Below are positions 35,516 through 44,455 of a DNA stretch of 64,000 nucleotides, piece by piece (position 1 is the first letter of the stretch; every line of letters begins with the position of its first letter). Origin of the DNA: G041228335 sp964580905 (GTDB lineage: Bacteria > Pseudomonadota > Alphaproteobacteria > Puniceispirillales > UBA1172); contig CAZOLR010000005.1 of NCBI GenBank assembly GCA_964580905.1, positions 1 through 64,000 of the forward strand, in the 5' to 3' direction. Position numbers and translations under genes: made by a program. The notes beneath the pieces were generated by a model, which saw nothing but the letters and a program-made list of their open reading frames with translations, was not told the DNA's origin and made no database searches.

Positions 35516-35875
35516 TCAGATTTCTGGTGTCTGGAAGCGATATTGCAGTGCCACCATGACCGCCTTTGCTGGCCTGAGTGATAGCAAGGTCGCCCCCAGC
35601 ATGACAAGCCCCCATAAAACAGCATGGACCCATAAAGGCGGCGATAAAAACGATTCAAAAACAAAAGCCATGGGGACAATCAACGCCCCATAGACAAAGA
35701 TCAGGAGAGTAGCGGGGCCGTCACCTGCATTGTACCGGCCGACATCAAGGCCGCAATGCTCACATTCCGGCACCAGCGCAATCCGGTCCCGAAAAAGCTT
35801 GCCCTGACCGCAGCCAGGGCAAGTGTTATTCAAGGCACGCCTGAGCGGGCCGGGTTCTGACCGGGATGGCCCCAT
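35516..35875 (-). CDS. DUF983 family membrane protein
   Basis: A 119-residue protein with an N-terminal zinc-ribbon-like pair of Cys motifs (CPGCGQGKLF and CEHCGLDVGRY) followed by two transmembrane helices (LLIFVYGALIVPMAFVF and VLWGLVMLGATLLSL). This is the standard DUF983 layout. The family is almost always next to cox genes in alphaproteobacteria and is presumed to help oxidase assembly; function is not shown. It lies six bases after coxC. Confidence 0.9.
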   Translation of the reverse strand: MGPSRSEPGPLRRALNNTCPGCGQGKLFRDRIALVPECEHCGLDVGRYNAGDGPATLLIFVYGALIVPMAFVFESFLSPPLWVHAVLWGLVMLGATLLSLRPAKAVMVALQYRFQTPEI

Positions 35876-35881
35876 ATTCTT

Positions 35882-36667
35882 TTAACGCCCCCAGATATAG
35901 ACGGCGACAAAAAGGAACAGCCAGACAACGTCAACAAAATGCCAGTACCACGCGGCGGCTTCAAAACCGAAATGCTGCTGCGGGGTGAAGTGACCCTTTG
36001 ATCCGCGCCACAGGCAAACCGTCAGGAACAAGGTTCCGATGATCACATGGAAGCCATGGAAGCCTGTTGCCATGAAGAAAACCGAAGGGTAAATGCCATC
36101 GGTGAACCCGAAAGGTGCGTGGCTGTATTCAATCGCCTGCAATACGGTAAACAGCGCCCCAAGCCCGATGGTGATCGCGAGACCAAGCATGAAATCACGG
36201 CGATTACCATGCACAAGCGCGTGGTGTGCCCAGGTCACGGTACAACCGGAAAGCAGCAGAACAAGCGTGTTGATCAAGGGCAGATCAAACGGGTTGAAGG
36301 TCACTATGCCTTCAGGCGGCCAGATACCACCAGCCGGAAAGAGTGCCCGGTCAAAGAAAGCCCAGAAGAACGCCACAAAGAACATGACTTCCGAACTGAT
36401 GAAAAGCATCATCCCGTAGCGCATGCCGATCTGGACGACCGGTGTATGATGGCCCTGATATTCGGCTTCGCGAATAACATCACGCCACCAGAAAAACATG
36501 GTCACAAGCACAAGGGTGAGCCCCACCATCATGGATGCGCTTCCATACTGATGATCGTGCATAAAAAGAACCGCGCCGACGGTCAGCACAAAGGCACTCA
36601 GCGAACCCAAGGCTGGCCAAGGGCTTGGCTCAACGAGATGAAACGGATGTTTTTGTTCCCCACTCAT
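35882..36667 (-). CDS. coxC: Cytochrome c oxidase subunit III
   Basis: A 261-residue seven-helix subunit of aa3 oxidase. Hallmarks are HPFHLVEPSPWPALGSL at the N-terminus, the GMMLFISSEVMFFVAFFWAF helix with the conserved Glu, and FFMATGFHGFHVIIGTLFL, ending with WYWHFVDVVWLFLFVAVYIWG. GGGAGAAG precedes ATG 36667. It follows ctaG after about 49 bases. Confidence 0.97.
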   Translation of the reverse strand: MSGEQKHPFHLVEPSPWPALGSLSAFVLTVGAVLFMHDHQYGSASMMVGLTLVLVTMFFWWRDVIREAEYQGHHTPVVQIGMRYGMMLFISSEVMFFVAFFWAFFDRALFPAGGIWPPEGIVTFNPFDLPLINTLVLLLSGCTVTWAHHALVHGNRRDFMLGLAITIGLGALFTVLQAIEYSHAPFGFTDGIYPSVFFMATGFHGFHVIIGTLFLTVCLWRGSKGHFTPQQHFGFEAAAWYWHFVDVVWLFLFVAVYIWGR

Positions 36668-36715
36668 AATCTTCTCCCTGATCTCCCATCCGGTAGGCCG
36701 AGGGTATCGGCCGTC

Positions 36716-37285
36716 TTATCCCCCATTTGTATTAACGGGGAAAAATGTGTAGGACAACGTGATTTCCGGCGTTGCCCTTGTGTTAATGTCTTCGTCAATC
36801 TCCGGATCAAGATAAAACAGCACAGGCATCTCCACGGTCTGCCCGGGCTCCAGTGTCTGCTCAACAAAGCAGAAACAGTCGATTTTCATGAAATACGGGC
36901 CGATCTTATTCGGCGTCACATTGAAACTTGATGTACCGGTGGTGGGTTTATCCGACAGATTGGTGGCGGTATAGACCACTCGAACCTCTTCACCAGGACG
37001 AATTTCCACCGGCTTTGCCGGAGGTGAGAATTTCCAGTCAAGGCCGGGCACCACATGCCCGTTGAAGCGCACTTCCCTTGCACTCGCACCGGGGGCAGCC
37101 CCCGGGGCAGCTTCACTTACCTGTGTCGTCCCGCCAAACCCTGTGACCTGACAGAAAAGCTGATAGAGCGGCACTGAAGCATAGGCAAGCCCGACCATAC
37201 CAGCGACAACCAGCGCCGCCACCAGACCAACGCGACGGTTTTTCTGACCAAGAGACACATCCATCATCTGAGGGGCGGTGCTCAT
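36716..37285 (-). CDS. ctaG: Cytochrome c oxidase assembly protein CtaG/Cox11
   Basis: A 189-residue copper chaperone delivering Cu to the CuB site of subunit I. One N-terminal membrane helix (GLVAALVVAGMVGLAYASVPLY begins it; core GLVAALVVAGMVG) is followed by a periplasmic Ig-like domain with the copper motif KIDCFCFVEQTL. The frame extends to 37333, but ATG 37285 has GGGAGG six bases upstream and overlaps the preceding small gene's stop by four bases. Confidence 0.95.
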   Translation of the reverse strand: MSTAPQMMDVSLGQKNRRVGLVAALVVAGMVGLAYASVPLYQLFCQVTGFGGTTQVSEAAPGAAPGASAREVRFNGHVVPGLDWKFSPPAKPVEIRPGEEVRVVYTATNLSDKPTTGTSSFNVTPNKIGPYFMKIDCFCFVEQTLEPGQTVEMPVLFYLDPEIDEDINTRATPEITLSYTFFPVNTNGG

Positions 37286-37434
37286 GATGCGCCTCCCAGC
37301 CGGATGATAGTGATGAGATAGAAGATCACGCACAAGAGCACAATTCCGCCAAAGACAGCAAAATTACGGCTCCGCCTCAGGGCGATGAACTGCTCAGGCG
37401 TTGGCTGTTCGGTCTTGTTGTTATCCTGTGCCAT
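37282..37434 (-). CDS. CoxF-like small membrane protein (50 aa)
   Basis: A 50-residue protein with one transmembrane helix near the C-terminus (FGGIVLLCVIFYLITIIRLG) after a short charged segment (PEQFIALRRSRN). It matches the small CoxF-like proteins that lie between ctaB and ctaG in alphaproteobacteria. A longer frame to 37572 exists, but ATG 37434 overlaps the ctaB stop (TGATG), giving tight coupling. It probably assists oxidase assembly. Confidence 0.82.
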   Translation of the reverse strand: MAQDNNKTEQPTPEQFIALRRSRNFAVFGGIVLLCVIFYLITIIRLGGAS

Positions 37435-38348
37435 CAGCCCGCCCCCATCGATGCCAGGAAAGGTCCGGCCAGCGCATCCAGCCCGAGGGCAAGGAAGATC
37501 AGAAACAGATAGAGGATCGAGTAGCGGAACAACTGCATGGCTGTAGCGTCGCTGTCGTCGCGCCATAAACAAAAGGCATAGCGAACAAAGATCAGGCCGA
37601 GAACACCTGCAACAAAGGCATAAACAGGGCTTGCCATCCCGATAAGACCGGGCACAACGCCCAGAGGGGCAAGCAGGACACTATAGACAAGGATCTGATT
37701 GCGGGTGGAAGTACGGCCAGCCACAACGGGGAGCATCGGGACGCCTGCTTTGGTGTAGTCCTTGTTCTTGACCAGAGCCAGCGCCCAGAAATGCGGCGGG
37801 GTCCACATGAAGATAATCGCGAAAAGTAACATTGGCTCGATCGTCAGGCTACCGCCGGCGGCAAGCCAGCCTATTGCCGGGGGAAATGCCCCGGCCGCAC
37901 CGCCGATCACGATATTCTGCGGTGTCGAGCGCTTGAGCCAGATGGTGTAGATCACGGCATAGAAGAAAATCGTGAACGCGAGCAGCAACGCGGCTTGCAT
38001 CCCCCCCGCAAACCACAGCACCAGCACCGACAGGACGGAAATCACCACACCAAGGCTGAGCGCCTCTTCGGCAAGTACCTTGCCGGCGGGAATTGGCCGG
38101 TCAGCGGTTCTTTTCATCACCGCGTCGATATCACGGTCATACCACTGGTTGATCGCACCGGAAGCCCCGGCGCCGGCCGCGATGGCGATCAGCGCTATCA
38201 TGGCCAGAAGAGGATGGGGCGGGGTTGGAACCAACGCCATGCCGATCAGACTGGTGAAAATCACCAGACTCATGACACGTGGTTTCATCAGGGCGATAAA
38301 ATCTCCCGGCGCCGCCATCGGCGGTGATGTCACCAGTGTCTGAGCCAT
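37434..38348 (-). CDS. ctaB: Protoheme IX farnesyltransferase (heme o synthase)
   Basis: A 304-residue UbiA-superfamily membrane enzyme that farnesylates heme b. The two Asp-rich motifs are NQWYDRDIDAVMKRT (first) and KDYTKAGVPMLPVVAG (second region), with WTPPHFWALAL between. Eight to nine membrane helices are visible. GGAAGGGG precedes ATG 38348 at about 10 bases. It lies between coxA and the CoxF-like gene. The heme a synthase gene ctaA is not in the window. Confidence 0.96.
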   Translation of the reverse strand: MAQTLVTSPPMAAPGDFIALMKPRVMSLVIFTSLIGMALVPTPPHPLLAMIALIAIAAGAGASGAINQWYDRDIDAVMKRTADRPIPAGKVLAEEALSLGVVISVLSVLVLWFAGGMQAALLLAFTIFFYAVIYTIWLKRSTPQNIVIGGAAGAFPPAIGWLAAGGSLTIEPMLLFAIIFMWTPPHFWALALVKNKDYTKAGVPMLPVVAGRTSTRNQILVYSVLLAPLGVVPGLIGMASPVYAFVAGVLGLIFVRYAFCLWRDDSDATAMQLFRYSILYLFLIFLALGLDALAGPFLASMGAG

Positions 38349-38372
38349 CAGTTTTGCACCCCTTCCAACGGC

Positions 38373-39968
38373 CTAAAGCTTGACTTTGGGCAGTTCTTCA
38401 AACGTATGGTACGGAGGCGGTGAGGCCACTGTCCATTCCAGGGTATTCGCGCCTTCACCCCAGGGGTTCATGGCCGCACGACGACGGGCAATGAACGCTT
38501 CAAGGATCACAACGAGGAACAGCACCGCACCGAGAGCACCGATATAGGAGCCAATCGACGCGACCATGTTCCAGCCGGCAAAAGCATCCGGATAGTCGAT
38601 GTAACGGCGCGGCATACCCGCAAGACCAAGGAAATGCATCGGGAAGAAAGTCAGGTTGACGCCGATGAAGGTGATCCAGAAATGCAGATAGGCCAGACCG
38701 CGGTTATATTCAAATCCGGTCATTTTGGAGAACCAGTAGTAGAAACCGGCAAAAAGACCGAAGACCGCACCAAGTGAGAGCACGTAATGGAAATGCGCAA
38801 TCACGTAATAGGTGTTGTGCAGAACCTGATCAAGCCCGGCATTTGAAAGAACAACCCCGGTCACGCCCCCGACGGTGAAGAGGAAGATGAACCCGATCGC
38901 CCAGAGCATCGGCACTTCAAACCTGATGGAGCCGCCCCACATGGTGGCGATCCAGGAGAAGATCTTCACCCCGGTCGGAACGGCAATAACCATGGTGGCC
39001 GCGGTGAAATACGCACGCGTATCGACGTCCATACCGACGGTGTACATATGGTGCGCCCAGACGATAAAGCCGACGAAACCGATCGCCACCATCGCATAAA
39101 CCATCCCGAGATAACCGAAGATCGGCTTCCGGCTGAAGGTGGAGATGATGTGGCTGACAATGCCGAAGGCCGGGAGGATCATGATATACACTTCCGGATG
39201 TCCGAAGAACCAGAACAGATGCAGGAAGAGGATCGGGTCTCCGCCCTCAGCCGCAACAAAGAAGGCGGTGTCAAAATTACGGTCCGTCAGAAGCATGGTG
39301 ATCGCACCGGCAAGAACCGGCACAGCCAGAAGCAGAAGGAATGCCGTAATCAGCATAGCCCAGGCAAAAAGCGGCATTTTATGCAAGGTCATGCCAGGGG
39401 TCCGCATATTGAAGATCGTGGTGATGAAATTCGCCGCCCCGAGGATGGAGGAGACACCTGCGAGGTGAAGCGAGAAAATAGCCAGATCCATGGACATACC
39501 CGGTGTGCCTTCCTTGCCGGATAGCGGCGGGTAAATCGTCCAGCCGACACCGGCGCCGCCATCAGATACAGCAGACAGCAAAAGCAGGAGAAACGCCGGA
39601 GGCAGGAGCCAGAAACTGATATTGTTCATCCGCGGGAACGCCATATCCGGTGCACCGATCATAATCGGGACAAACCAGTTGCCAAACCCGCCGATAAGCC
39701 CCGGCATCACCACGAAGAAGACCATGATAAGGCCATGGGCGGTGGTGAACACGTTCCAGACATGCCCGTCAGCCATATACTGAACGCCGGGCTCCATCAA
39801 TTCCATGCGCATGAAGACGGACATGCCGCCACCAATGAACGCCGCAAGAATAGCAAAGACAAGGTACATCGTACCAATGTCCTTATGGTTGGTCGAATAC
39901 AGCCACCGTTTGACAAACCCGCTGGGGGCGCCGTGGTGATCGTGATGATCCGTTGCTTGTGCCGACAT
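38373..39968 (-). CDS. coxA: Cytochrome c oxidase subunit I (aa3 type)
   Basis: A 531-residue catalytic subunit holding heme a and the heme a3-CuB site. Seen are TTAHGLIMVFFVVMP, the D-channel Glu and CuB His in FWFFGHPEVYIMILPAFG, VWAHHMYTVGMD with the CuB His pair, and AHFHYVLSLGAVFG with the heme His pair. This is an A1-type heme-copper oxidase. The frame is open to 39983, but ATG 39968 has GGAG seven bases upstream. A His-rich N-terminus (DHHDHHG) is present. Confidence 0.98.
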   Translation of the reverse strand: MSAQATDHHDHHGAPSGFVKRWLYSTNHKDIGTMYLVFAILAAFIGGGMSVFMRMELMEPGVQYMADGHVWNVFTTAHGLIMVFFVVMPGLIGGFGNWFVPIMIGAPDMAFPRMNNISFWLLPPAFLLLLLSAVSDGGAGVGWTIYPPLSGKEGTPGMSMDLAIFSLHLAGVSSILGAANFITTIFNMRTPGMTLHKMPLFAWAMLITAFLLLLAVPVLAGAITMLLTDRNFDTAFFVAAEGGDPILFLHLFWFFGHPEVYIMILPAFGIVSHIISTFSRKPIFGYLGMVYAMVAIGFVGFIVWAHHMYTVGMDVDTRAYFTAATMVIAVPTGVKIFSWIATMWGGSIRFEVPMLWAIGFIFLFTVGGVTGVVLSNAGLDQVLHNTYYVIAHFHYVLSLGAVFGLFAGFYYWFSKMTGFEYNRGLAYLHFWITFIGVNLTFFPMHFLGLAGMPRRYIDYPDAFAGWNMVASIGSYIGALGAVLFLVVILEAFIARRRAAMNPWGEGANTLEWTVASPPPYHTFEELPKVKL

Positions 39969-39997
39969 CTTATCGCTCCTCACGTATTGACTTAGGC

Positions 39998-40861
39998 TTA
40001 CTGTGCTTGCGCCAGCTTGATGGATTGCGGCTGGTCTGCACTGGCAAAATTCTCACGCGCAGTTTTCAGCCATTCTTGATAATTTTCCTTTGATACCGCC
40101 TTGATGACAATCGGCATAAAGGAATGGTTGATCCCGCAGATCTGGTTGCACTGGCCATAATAGGTCTGCTCACCTTCAGGCACGTCAATCCAGGCTTCGT
40201 TGGTGCGCCCGGCAACCGTGTAAATCTGCACGGCCAGCGACGGGATGAAGAAAGAATGCATCACATCATTGGCCTGAACCAGCAATTTGATCCGGGTGCC
40301 TTCCGGCACGACCAGCGGATTATCGACATCGAGCAGGCGCTTCTGGCCGGGCTGCAGATCTTCCGTTGCTATCATGTAACTGTCGAACGCGATCTCTTCG
40401 TCGGGATATTCATAGCTCCAGTACCACTGGGCACCGGTCACCTTGATCACCATGTCGGTGTCGTCGGTGCGGTCCATGTAATAGAGCAGTTTGAAGGAAG
40501 GCACGGCGATAACCACCAGAATAACCACCGGAATAACTGTCCACAGCACCTCAATGATGGTGTTGTGTGTTGTCCGTGACGGGTTGGGGTTGCGCGATGC
40601 GCGGAACCGGATGCAGGTGTAGATCAGCAGCGCCAGCACAAAAAGTGAGATCGCGGTAATGATCACCAGCAGAAGATTGTGCAGATCCGTTGCTTTTTCT
40701 GCAATGGTGCCGGCTGCAGGCTGTAATCCCATCTGCCAGGGAGCAGGCTCAGCGGCAGAAGCGGTGTTCACCCAGGCCAGAAGAGGCAGGGATCCAAATG
40801 TGGAAATTCCCAGGGCGGCAAAGAGTCTGTAGGCTTTATCGGCCAGTCGGGACGACTTCAT
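39998..40861 (-). CDS. coxB: Cytochrome c oxidase subunit II
   Basis: A 287-residue subunit with a probable signal peptide, two transmembrane helices (LLLVIITAISLFVLALLIYT begins the first) and a periplasmic cupredoxin domain. The CuA ligands are visible in VMHSFFIP (His) and GQCNQICGINHSFM (two Cys, His, Met). Aromatic residues for electron transfer are in GAQWYWSYEYPD. GGGGGAG precedes ATG 40861 by eight bases. It heads the cox operon. Confidence 0.97.
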   Translation of the reverse strand: MKSSRLADKAYRLFAALGISTFGSLPLLAWVNTASAAEPAPWQMGLQPAAGTIAEKATDLHNLLLVIITAISLFVLALLIYTCIRFRASRNPNPSRTTHNTIIEVLWTVIPVVILVVIAVPSFKLLYYMDRTDDTDMVIKVTGAQWYWSYEYPDEEIAFDSYMIATEDLQPGQKRLLDVDNPLVVPEGTRIKLLVQANDVMHSFFIPSLAVQIYTVAGRTNEAWIDVPEGEQTYYGQCNQICGINHSFMPIVIKAVSKENYQEWLKTARENFASADQPQSIKLAQAQ

Positions 40862-41148
40862 AAATAACTCCCCCTTAAAGAGTCGATTTGGCTTCCCCCC
40901 AGGGCTGAACCTCCGGGGCTAAGCAAACTTTACGCAGAATCACTGCATATTCCTTATACCACAAAGATCTGAGACCTGAACCAGACCTCTTGGGCAAATC
41001 TTGCGGCAGGTGGTCGCAGGAACATGGCGCCGATATTTCCATATTGCGCGATAACGTGGACGTCACGGGCTTGAAGTCACGGGCTTGCTATGCCATGTCT
41101 TATAGGAAACATCCACCAGCAATGTCATATACCCTTCGGAGCAAGCCC

Positions 41149-42591
41149 ATGTCGGATCCACTGGATATCACCCGCGATCTTTTCTTCGCCCGGACCGGTC
41201 TTGATGAAGACACGGTCTTATCCACCATCAGCGATTCCCTTGCCGGAAGCGATGATGGCGAGCTGTATCTGGAAGAACGCCACAGCGAGATGATGGTTTT
41301 CGACGATGGCCGCATGAAATCCGCAAGTTATGATAATTCCAGCGGTTTCGGTCTGCGTGCGATTGCCGGTGAAGCCCATGGTTACGCCCATTCCGGTGAG
41401 CTGAGCATTGATGCCATCCGCCGCGCCGGCAATACTGTTCGTGCGGTCACATCAGGGCATAACGGGAGCCTTGCACTCCCGCCAAGCGCCGGCAACAACA
41501 GGGCGCTCTATACCTCTGCCAATCCGCTTGAAGCCACCGCTTTTGCCGATAAAGTGACGCTGATGCAGGAAATCGATGCCTATGCGAGGGCAGCTGATCC
41601 CGCCGTCGCACAGGTCAGCGTGTCGCTGGCGGCATCCTGGCAGGCCATCCATATCATGCGTCCTGACGGCTATCAGGTTGCCGATATCCGGCCTCTTGTG
41701 CGTCTAAATGTTTCTGTTGTGATGGAAAAGGACGGACGGATGGAATCCGGGTCCAGCGGTGCCGGCGGGCGGGTGATGCTCGATAAATGGCTTGATCCGC
41801 AAATCTGGAAGGCTGAAGTCATCGAGGCGATCCGGGTTGCCCGCGTCAATCTCGAGTCAATCCCGGCTCCTGCCGGCGAGCTTGAGGTTGTGCTCGGCCC
41901 GGGATGGCCGGGGGTCATGCTCCACGAAGCGGTGGGCCACGGCCTTGAAGGTGATTTCAACCGCAAGGGAACCTCATTGTTTTCAGGACAGGTCGGTGAG
42001 CAGGTTGCGGCAAAAGGCGTTACCGTGGTCGATGACGGGACCATGGATGACCGGCGGGGATCCATCACCATCGATGATGAAGGCACGCCATCACTGCGAA
42101 ATGTGCTGATCGAAGACGGTATTCTCAAGGGCTATATGCAGGACCGGCAGAACGCCCGTCTGATGGGTGTTGATCCCACCGGGAACGGCCGCCGAGAATC
42201 CTATGCCCATACACCAATGCCGAGGATGACCAACACGTTCATGCTCAACGGCTCCTACAGCAACGAAGAAATTCTGGCCAGCGTCAAGAAGGGCATCTAT
42301 GCCGTCAATTTCGGTGGCGGGCAGGTGGATATCACCAGCGGCAAGTTTGTCTTTTCCGCCTCCGAAGCCTATATGGTCGAAAACGGACGTCTCGGCGCGC
42401 CGGTCAAAGGCGCCACACTGATCGGAAACGGCCCCGATGCCATGGGCAAGATCACCATGATCGGAGATGACCTGGCGCTCGATAACGGCATCGGCACCTG
42501 CGGCAAGGCAGGCCAGGGCGTGCCGGTGGGGGTCGGCCAGCCAACCCTGAAAATGGGCGGCATCACCATAGGCGGCACCGAAGCGGCCTGA
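41149..42591 (+). CDS. tldD: Metalloprotease TldD
   Basis: A 480-residue subunit of the TldD/TldE (PmbA) peptidase, which trims small peptides or modified precursors. The zinc motif HEAVGH is at 259-264 in MLHEAVGHGLEGDF. The C-terminal part reads GRRESYAHTPMPRMTNTFM and DITSGKFVFSASEAYMVENG, as in TldD. The frame is open from 40990, but ATG 41149 has CGGAG seven bases upstream and gives family length. Its partner PmbA is encoded at 49531-50868. Confidence 0.96.
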   Translation: MSDPLDITRDLFFARTGLDEDTVLSTISDSLAGSDDGELYLEERHSEMMVFDDGRMKSASYDNSSGFGLRAIAGEAHGYAHSGELSIDAIRRAGNTVRAVTSGHNGSLALPPSAGNNRALYTSANPLEATAFADKVTLMQEIDAYARAADPAVAQVSVSLAASWQAIHIMRPDGYQVADIRPLVRLNVSVVMEKDGRMESGSSGAGGRVMLDKWLDPQIWKAEVIEAIRVARVNLESIPAPAGELEVVLGPGWPGVMLHEAVGHGLEGDFNRKGTSLFSGQVGEQVAAKGVTVVDDGTMDDRRGSITIDDEGTPSLRNVLIEDGILKGYMQDRQNARLMGVDPTGNGRRESYAHTPMPRMTNTFMLNGSYSNEEILASVKKGIYAVNFGGGQVDITSGKFVFSASEAYMVENGRLGAPVKGATLIGNGPDAMGKITMIGDDLALDNGIGTCGKAGQGVPVGVGQPTLKMGGITIGGTEAA

Positions 42592-42596
42592 ACAGC

Positions 42597-43121
42597 CTAA
42601 TTGCCGCTGGTCTTGTTCACACGCTTTTGCCTGCGCCAGTCTTTCGGCCGGTCAAACCTGCCGGCCCAGAGACCGAGAGTGGCTGCCCGGGCCAGATCTT
42701 CTTCGATGAGATAGTCATCGGTATATTCCGCGACCGCAAGACCTGAACGCACCAGCGCCCGCTGAACATCAAGACCGGCATCTTCGCTGCCGGCAAAGCA
42801 CCGGCCAAGAAGACGTTTATACCGGTCCTGTCCCGTAATCCGGCAGGACACCGGTGATGGGGCCGCGGCCAGCATGCCGAGAAGGATATCACGTGATCGT
42901 GCCCCGCAATGCCAGGGATTGCCCTTATCGTCTTCACAGAGCTGCTTTAATTCAGGCGCGTCAATCCCGAGCAGCCTGATCTTCCGGCCATCAAGAGCTA
43001 TCGTATCACCATCCACGATGCGAATTTGTTCGCTGACAAGAAGATATGTTTCACCCGCAATGGGTTCGTTTCGGGAAAAAAGCAAAATCACGCCTGCAAG
43101 CACGACGCAAAACCTTAACAT
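42597..43121 (-). CDS. Secreted thermonuclease-like (SNase) protein
   Basis: A 174-residue protein with an N-terminal hydrophobic signal (FCVVLAGVILLFS) and an SNase OB-fold domain: IRIVDGDTIALDGRKIRLLG, IDAPEL, then a catalytic Arg/Glu region near QDRYKRLLGRC, and LVRSGLAVAEY. It should act as an extracytoplasmic nuclease or a non-catalytic relative. The C-terminus is basic. It is convergent with tldD, with five bases between stops. Confidence 0.88.
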   Translation of the reverse strand: MLRFCVVLAGVILLFSRNEPIAGETYLLVSEQIRIVDGDTIALDGRKIRLLGIDAPELKQLCEDDKGNPWHCGARSRDILLGMLAAAPSPVSCRITGQDRYKRLLGRCFAGSEDAGLDVQRALVRSGLAVAEYTDDYLIEEDLARAATLGLWAGRFDRPKDWRRQKRVNKTSGN

Positions 43122-43186
43122 GACACATCTCCCGGGACCGGCAATCAGAACTGACTGGATATTATATTACTAAATTCTAATTATAT

Positions 43187-43230
43187 AGTTTCATCGATGA
43201 GACAAATATCTCATCCTTTTGCCTGAAACT
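43187..43230. repeat. Nested inverted repeat after the MFS gene
   Basis: An outer pair AGTTTCA/TGAAACT (43187-43193, 43224-43230) encloses an inner pair GATGAG/CTCATC (43196-43201, 43210-43215). It lies in the AT-rich 119-base space between the MFS gene and the nuclease gene, just past the MFS stop. It may act as an mRNA-end structure or a terminator without a clean T-run. Confidence 0.4.
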
Positions 43231-43240
43231 TTTCGCGTGA

Positions 43241-44431
43241 TCACCGGTCCGGACGGGTGGTTTTTGCCCGCATGATAATCCAAAGGTTGGTGAGCGCCAG
43301 GCCAAAACAGATCACCCCACCTGTCCCGAAGGTCAGCCCGCCCCCTCCGAATTGGTAGAGAGGCCCGGCAAGGATCAGCCCGCTGACCTGGCCGAGGGAG
43401 CCGAAACCCTGCACAAGGCCTATACTGCCGCCTATCTTGCCCGTCCGTGCCCGCTTGCTGGAGGCCGAGGCCAGCGTCGGGTTTGTCAGCGCAAAACCGA
43501 CACAGACAAAGGTTGTCGAGAGAATAACACCGGCAACCGATGACCCCGCCACCATAAACCCGAAGGGGATGAGGAACATGGTCATCAGCTGGCCGGCACC
43601 GAGAAAAACCGAACCTGCCAGTGCCGCGCCCATATCCCCGATCCGGCCGGTTATGGGGCCGATGAGCCCGCCCTGGACAATGACGATCAGCACCCCGATC
43701 CAGGTGAAGACCCAGCCGGTGTTCATGCTGGTAAAGCCGAGCACGTCCTTCATGACCAGTACAAAGGAGACCTCCACCTGAGCAAAAGCAAGGTTGAGCA
43801 GAAAGACCGCCACGGCAAAGCCGCCGAGCCCGCTCGCCATAAAGTCGCCCCATCTTTCCTTGAAGGGAAGACGCATCTTCGGATCCGGCCTGATGCTCTC
43901 ATCAACAAAAAACTGGCAGAGCACCATGCCGAGGAAGGAAAGCGTCGCCGCAACCAGAAATGGCGCCATATGCACCGCGCCGCCCAGCCCGGAAAGGAGC
44001 CCTCCGAGGGCCGGTCCTGCGACAAATCCGAGCCCGACGCATGCCCCCATGAGCCCCATCCACCGGGCGCGCTGATCGGGTTTGGTGTTGTCCGTGATAA
44101 TCGCATGGACAACGCTGATATTTCCCGAGGCAAGACCGGAGACGATCCGGGAGACAAACATCAGGGCAAGATTTGTGGTGAGCGCGAAAACAAGATACCC
44201 AAGGGTGGTGATCAGGATCGACGTGATCAGCACTTTCTTGCGGCCGATCCGGTCTGACAGGCTGCCAAGGACGGGTGAGCCTATGAACATGGCCAGCGCG
44301 AAGGATGCCATCAGCATGGCCATGCTGAATTCGCTGCCGCCTGCTTCATCAATCACCGCATAAGGCAGGACAGGGATCAGGGCGCCGACACCGACAAAAT
44401 TCACGAAAACAACTAAAAGTAGGCCCTTCAT
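43241..44431 (-). CDS. Major facilitator superfamily transporter (TetA-like)
   Basis: A 396-residue protein with 12 predicted membrane helices of the drug/proton antiporter group. The loop 2-3 motif is GSLSDRIGRKKVL, and helix 5 has the GFVAGPALGGLL antiporter-type motif. It resembles TetA/multidrug exporters, but the substrate cannot be read from sequence. The frame begins with TTG 44446; ATG 44431 has AGGA seven bases upstream and is preferred. It lies just after gshA on the same strand. Confidence 0.88.
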   Translation of the reverse strand: MKGLLLVVFVNFVGVGALIPVLPYAVIDEAGGSEFSMAMLMASFALAMFIGSPVLGSLSDRIGRKKVLITSILITTLGYLVFALTTNLALMFVSRIVSGLASGNISVVHAIITDNTKPDQRARWMGLMGACVGLGFVAGPALGGLLSGLGGAVHMAPFLVAATLSFLGMVLCQFFVDESIRPDPKMRLPFKERWGDFMASGLGGFAVAVFLLNLAFAQVEVSFVLVMKDVLGFTSMNTGWVFTWIGVLIVIVQGGLIGPITGRIGDMGAALAGSVFLGAGQLMTMFLIPFGFMVAGSSVAGVILSTTFVCVGFALTNPTLASASSKRARTGKIGGSIGLVQGFGSLGQVSGLILAGPLYQFGGGGLTFGTGGVICFGLALTNLWIIMRAKTTRPDR

Positions 44432-44455
44432 CCGGGATCCTGACAAAAGAACAAG

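Noticed and set aside
36047..36931. Plus-strand open frame of 294 codons
   Set aside because: It is opposite coxC and ctaG; the composition is rich in His, Arg and Lys, as expected from antisense of membrane proteins.
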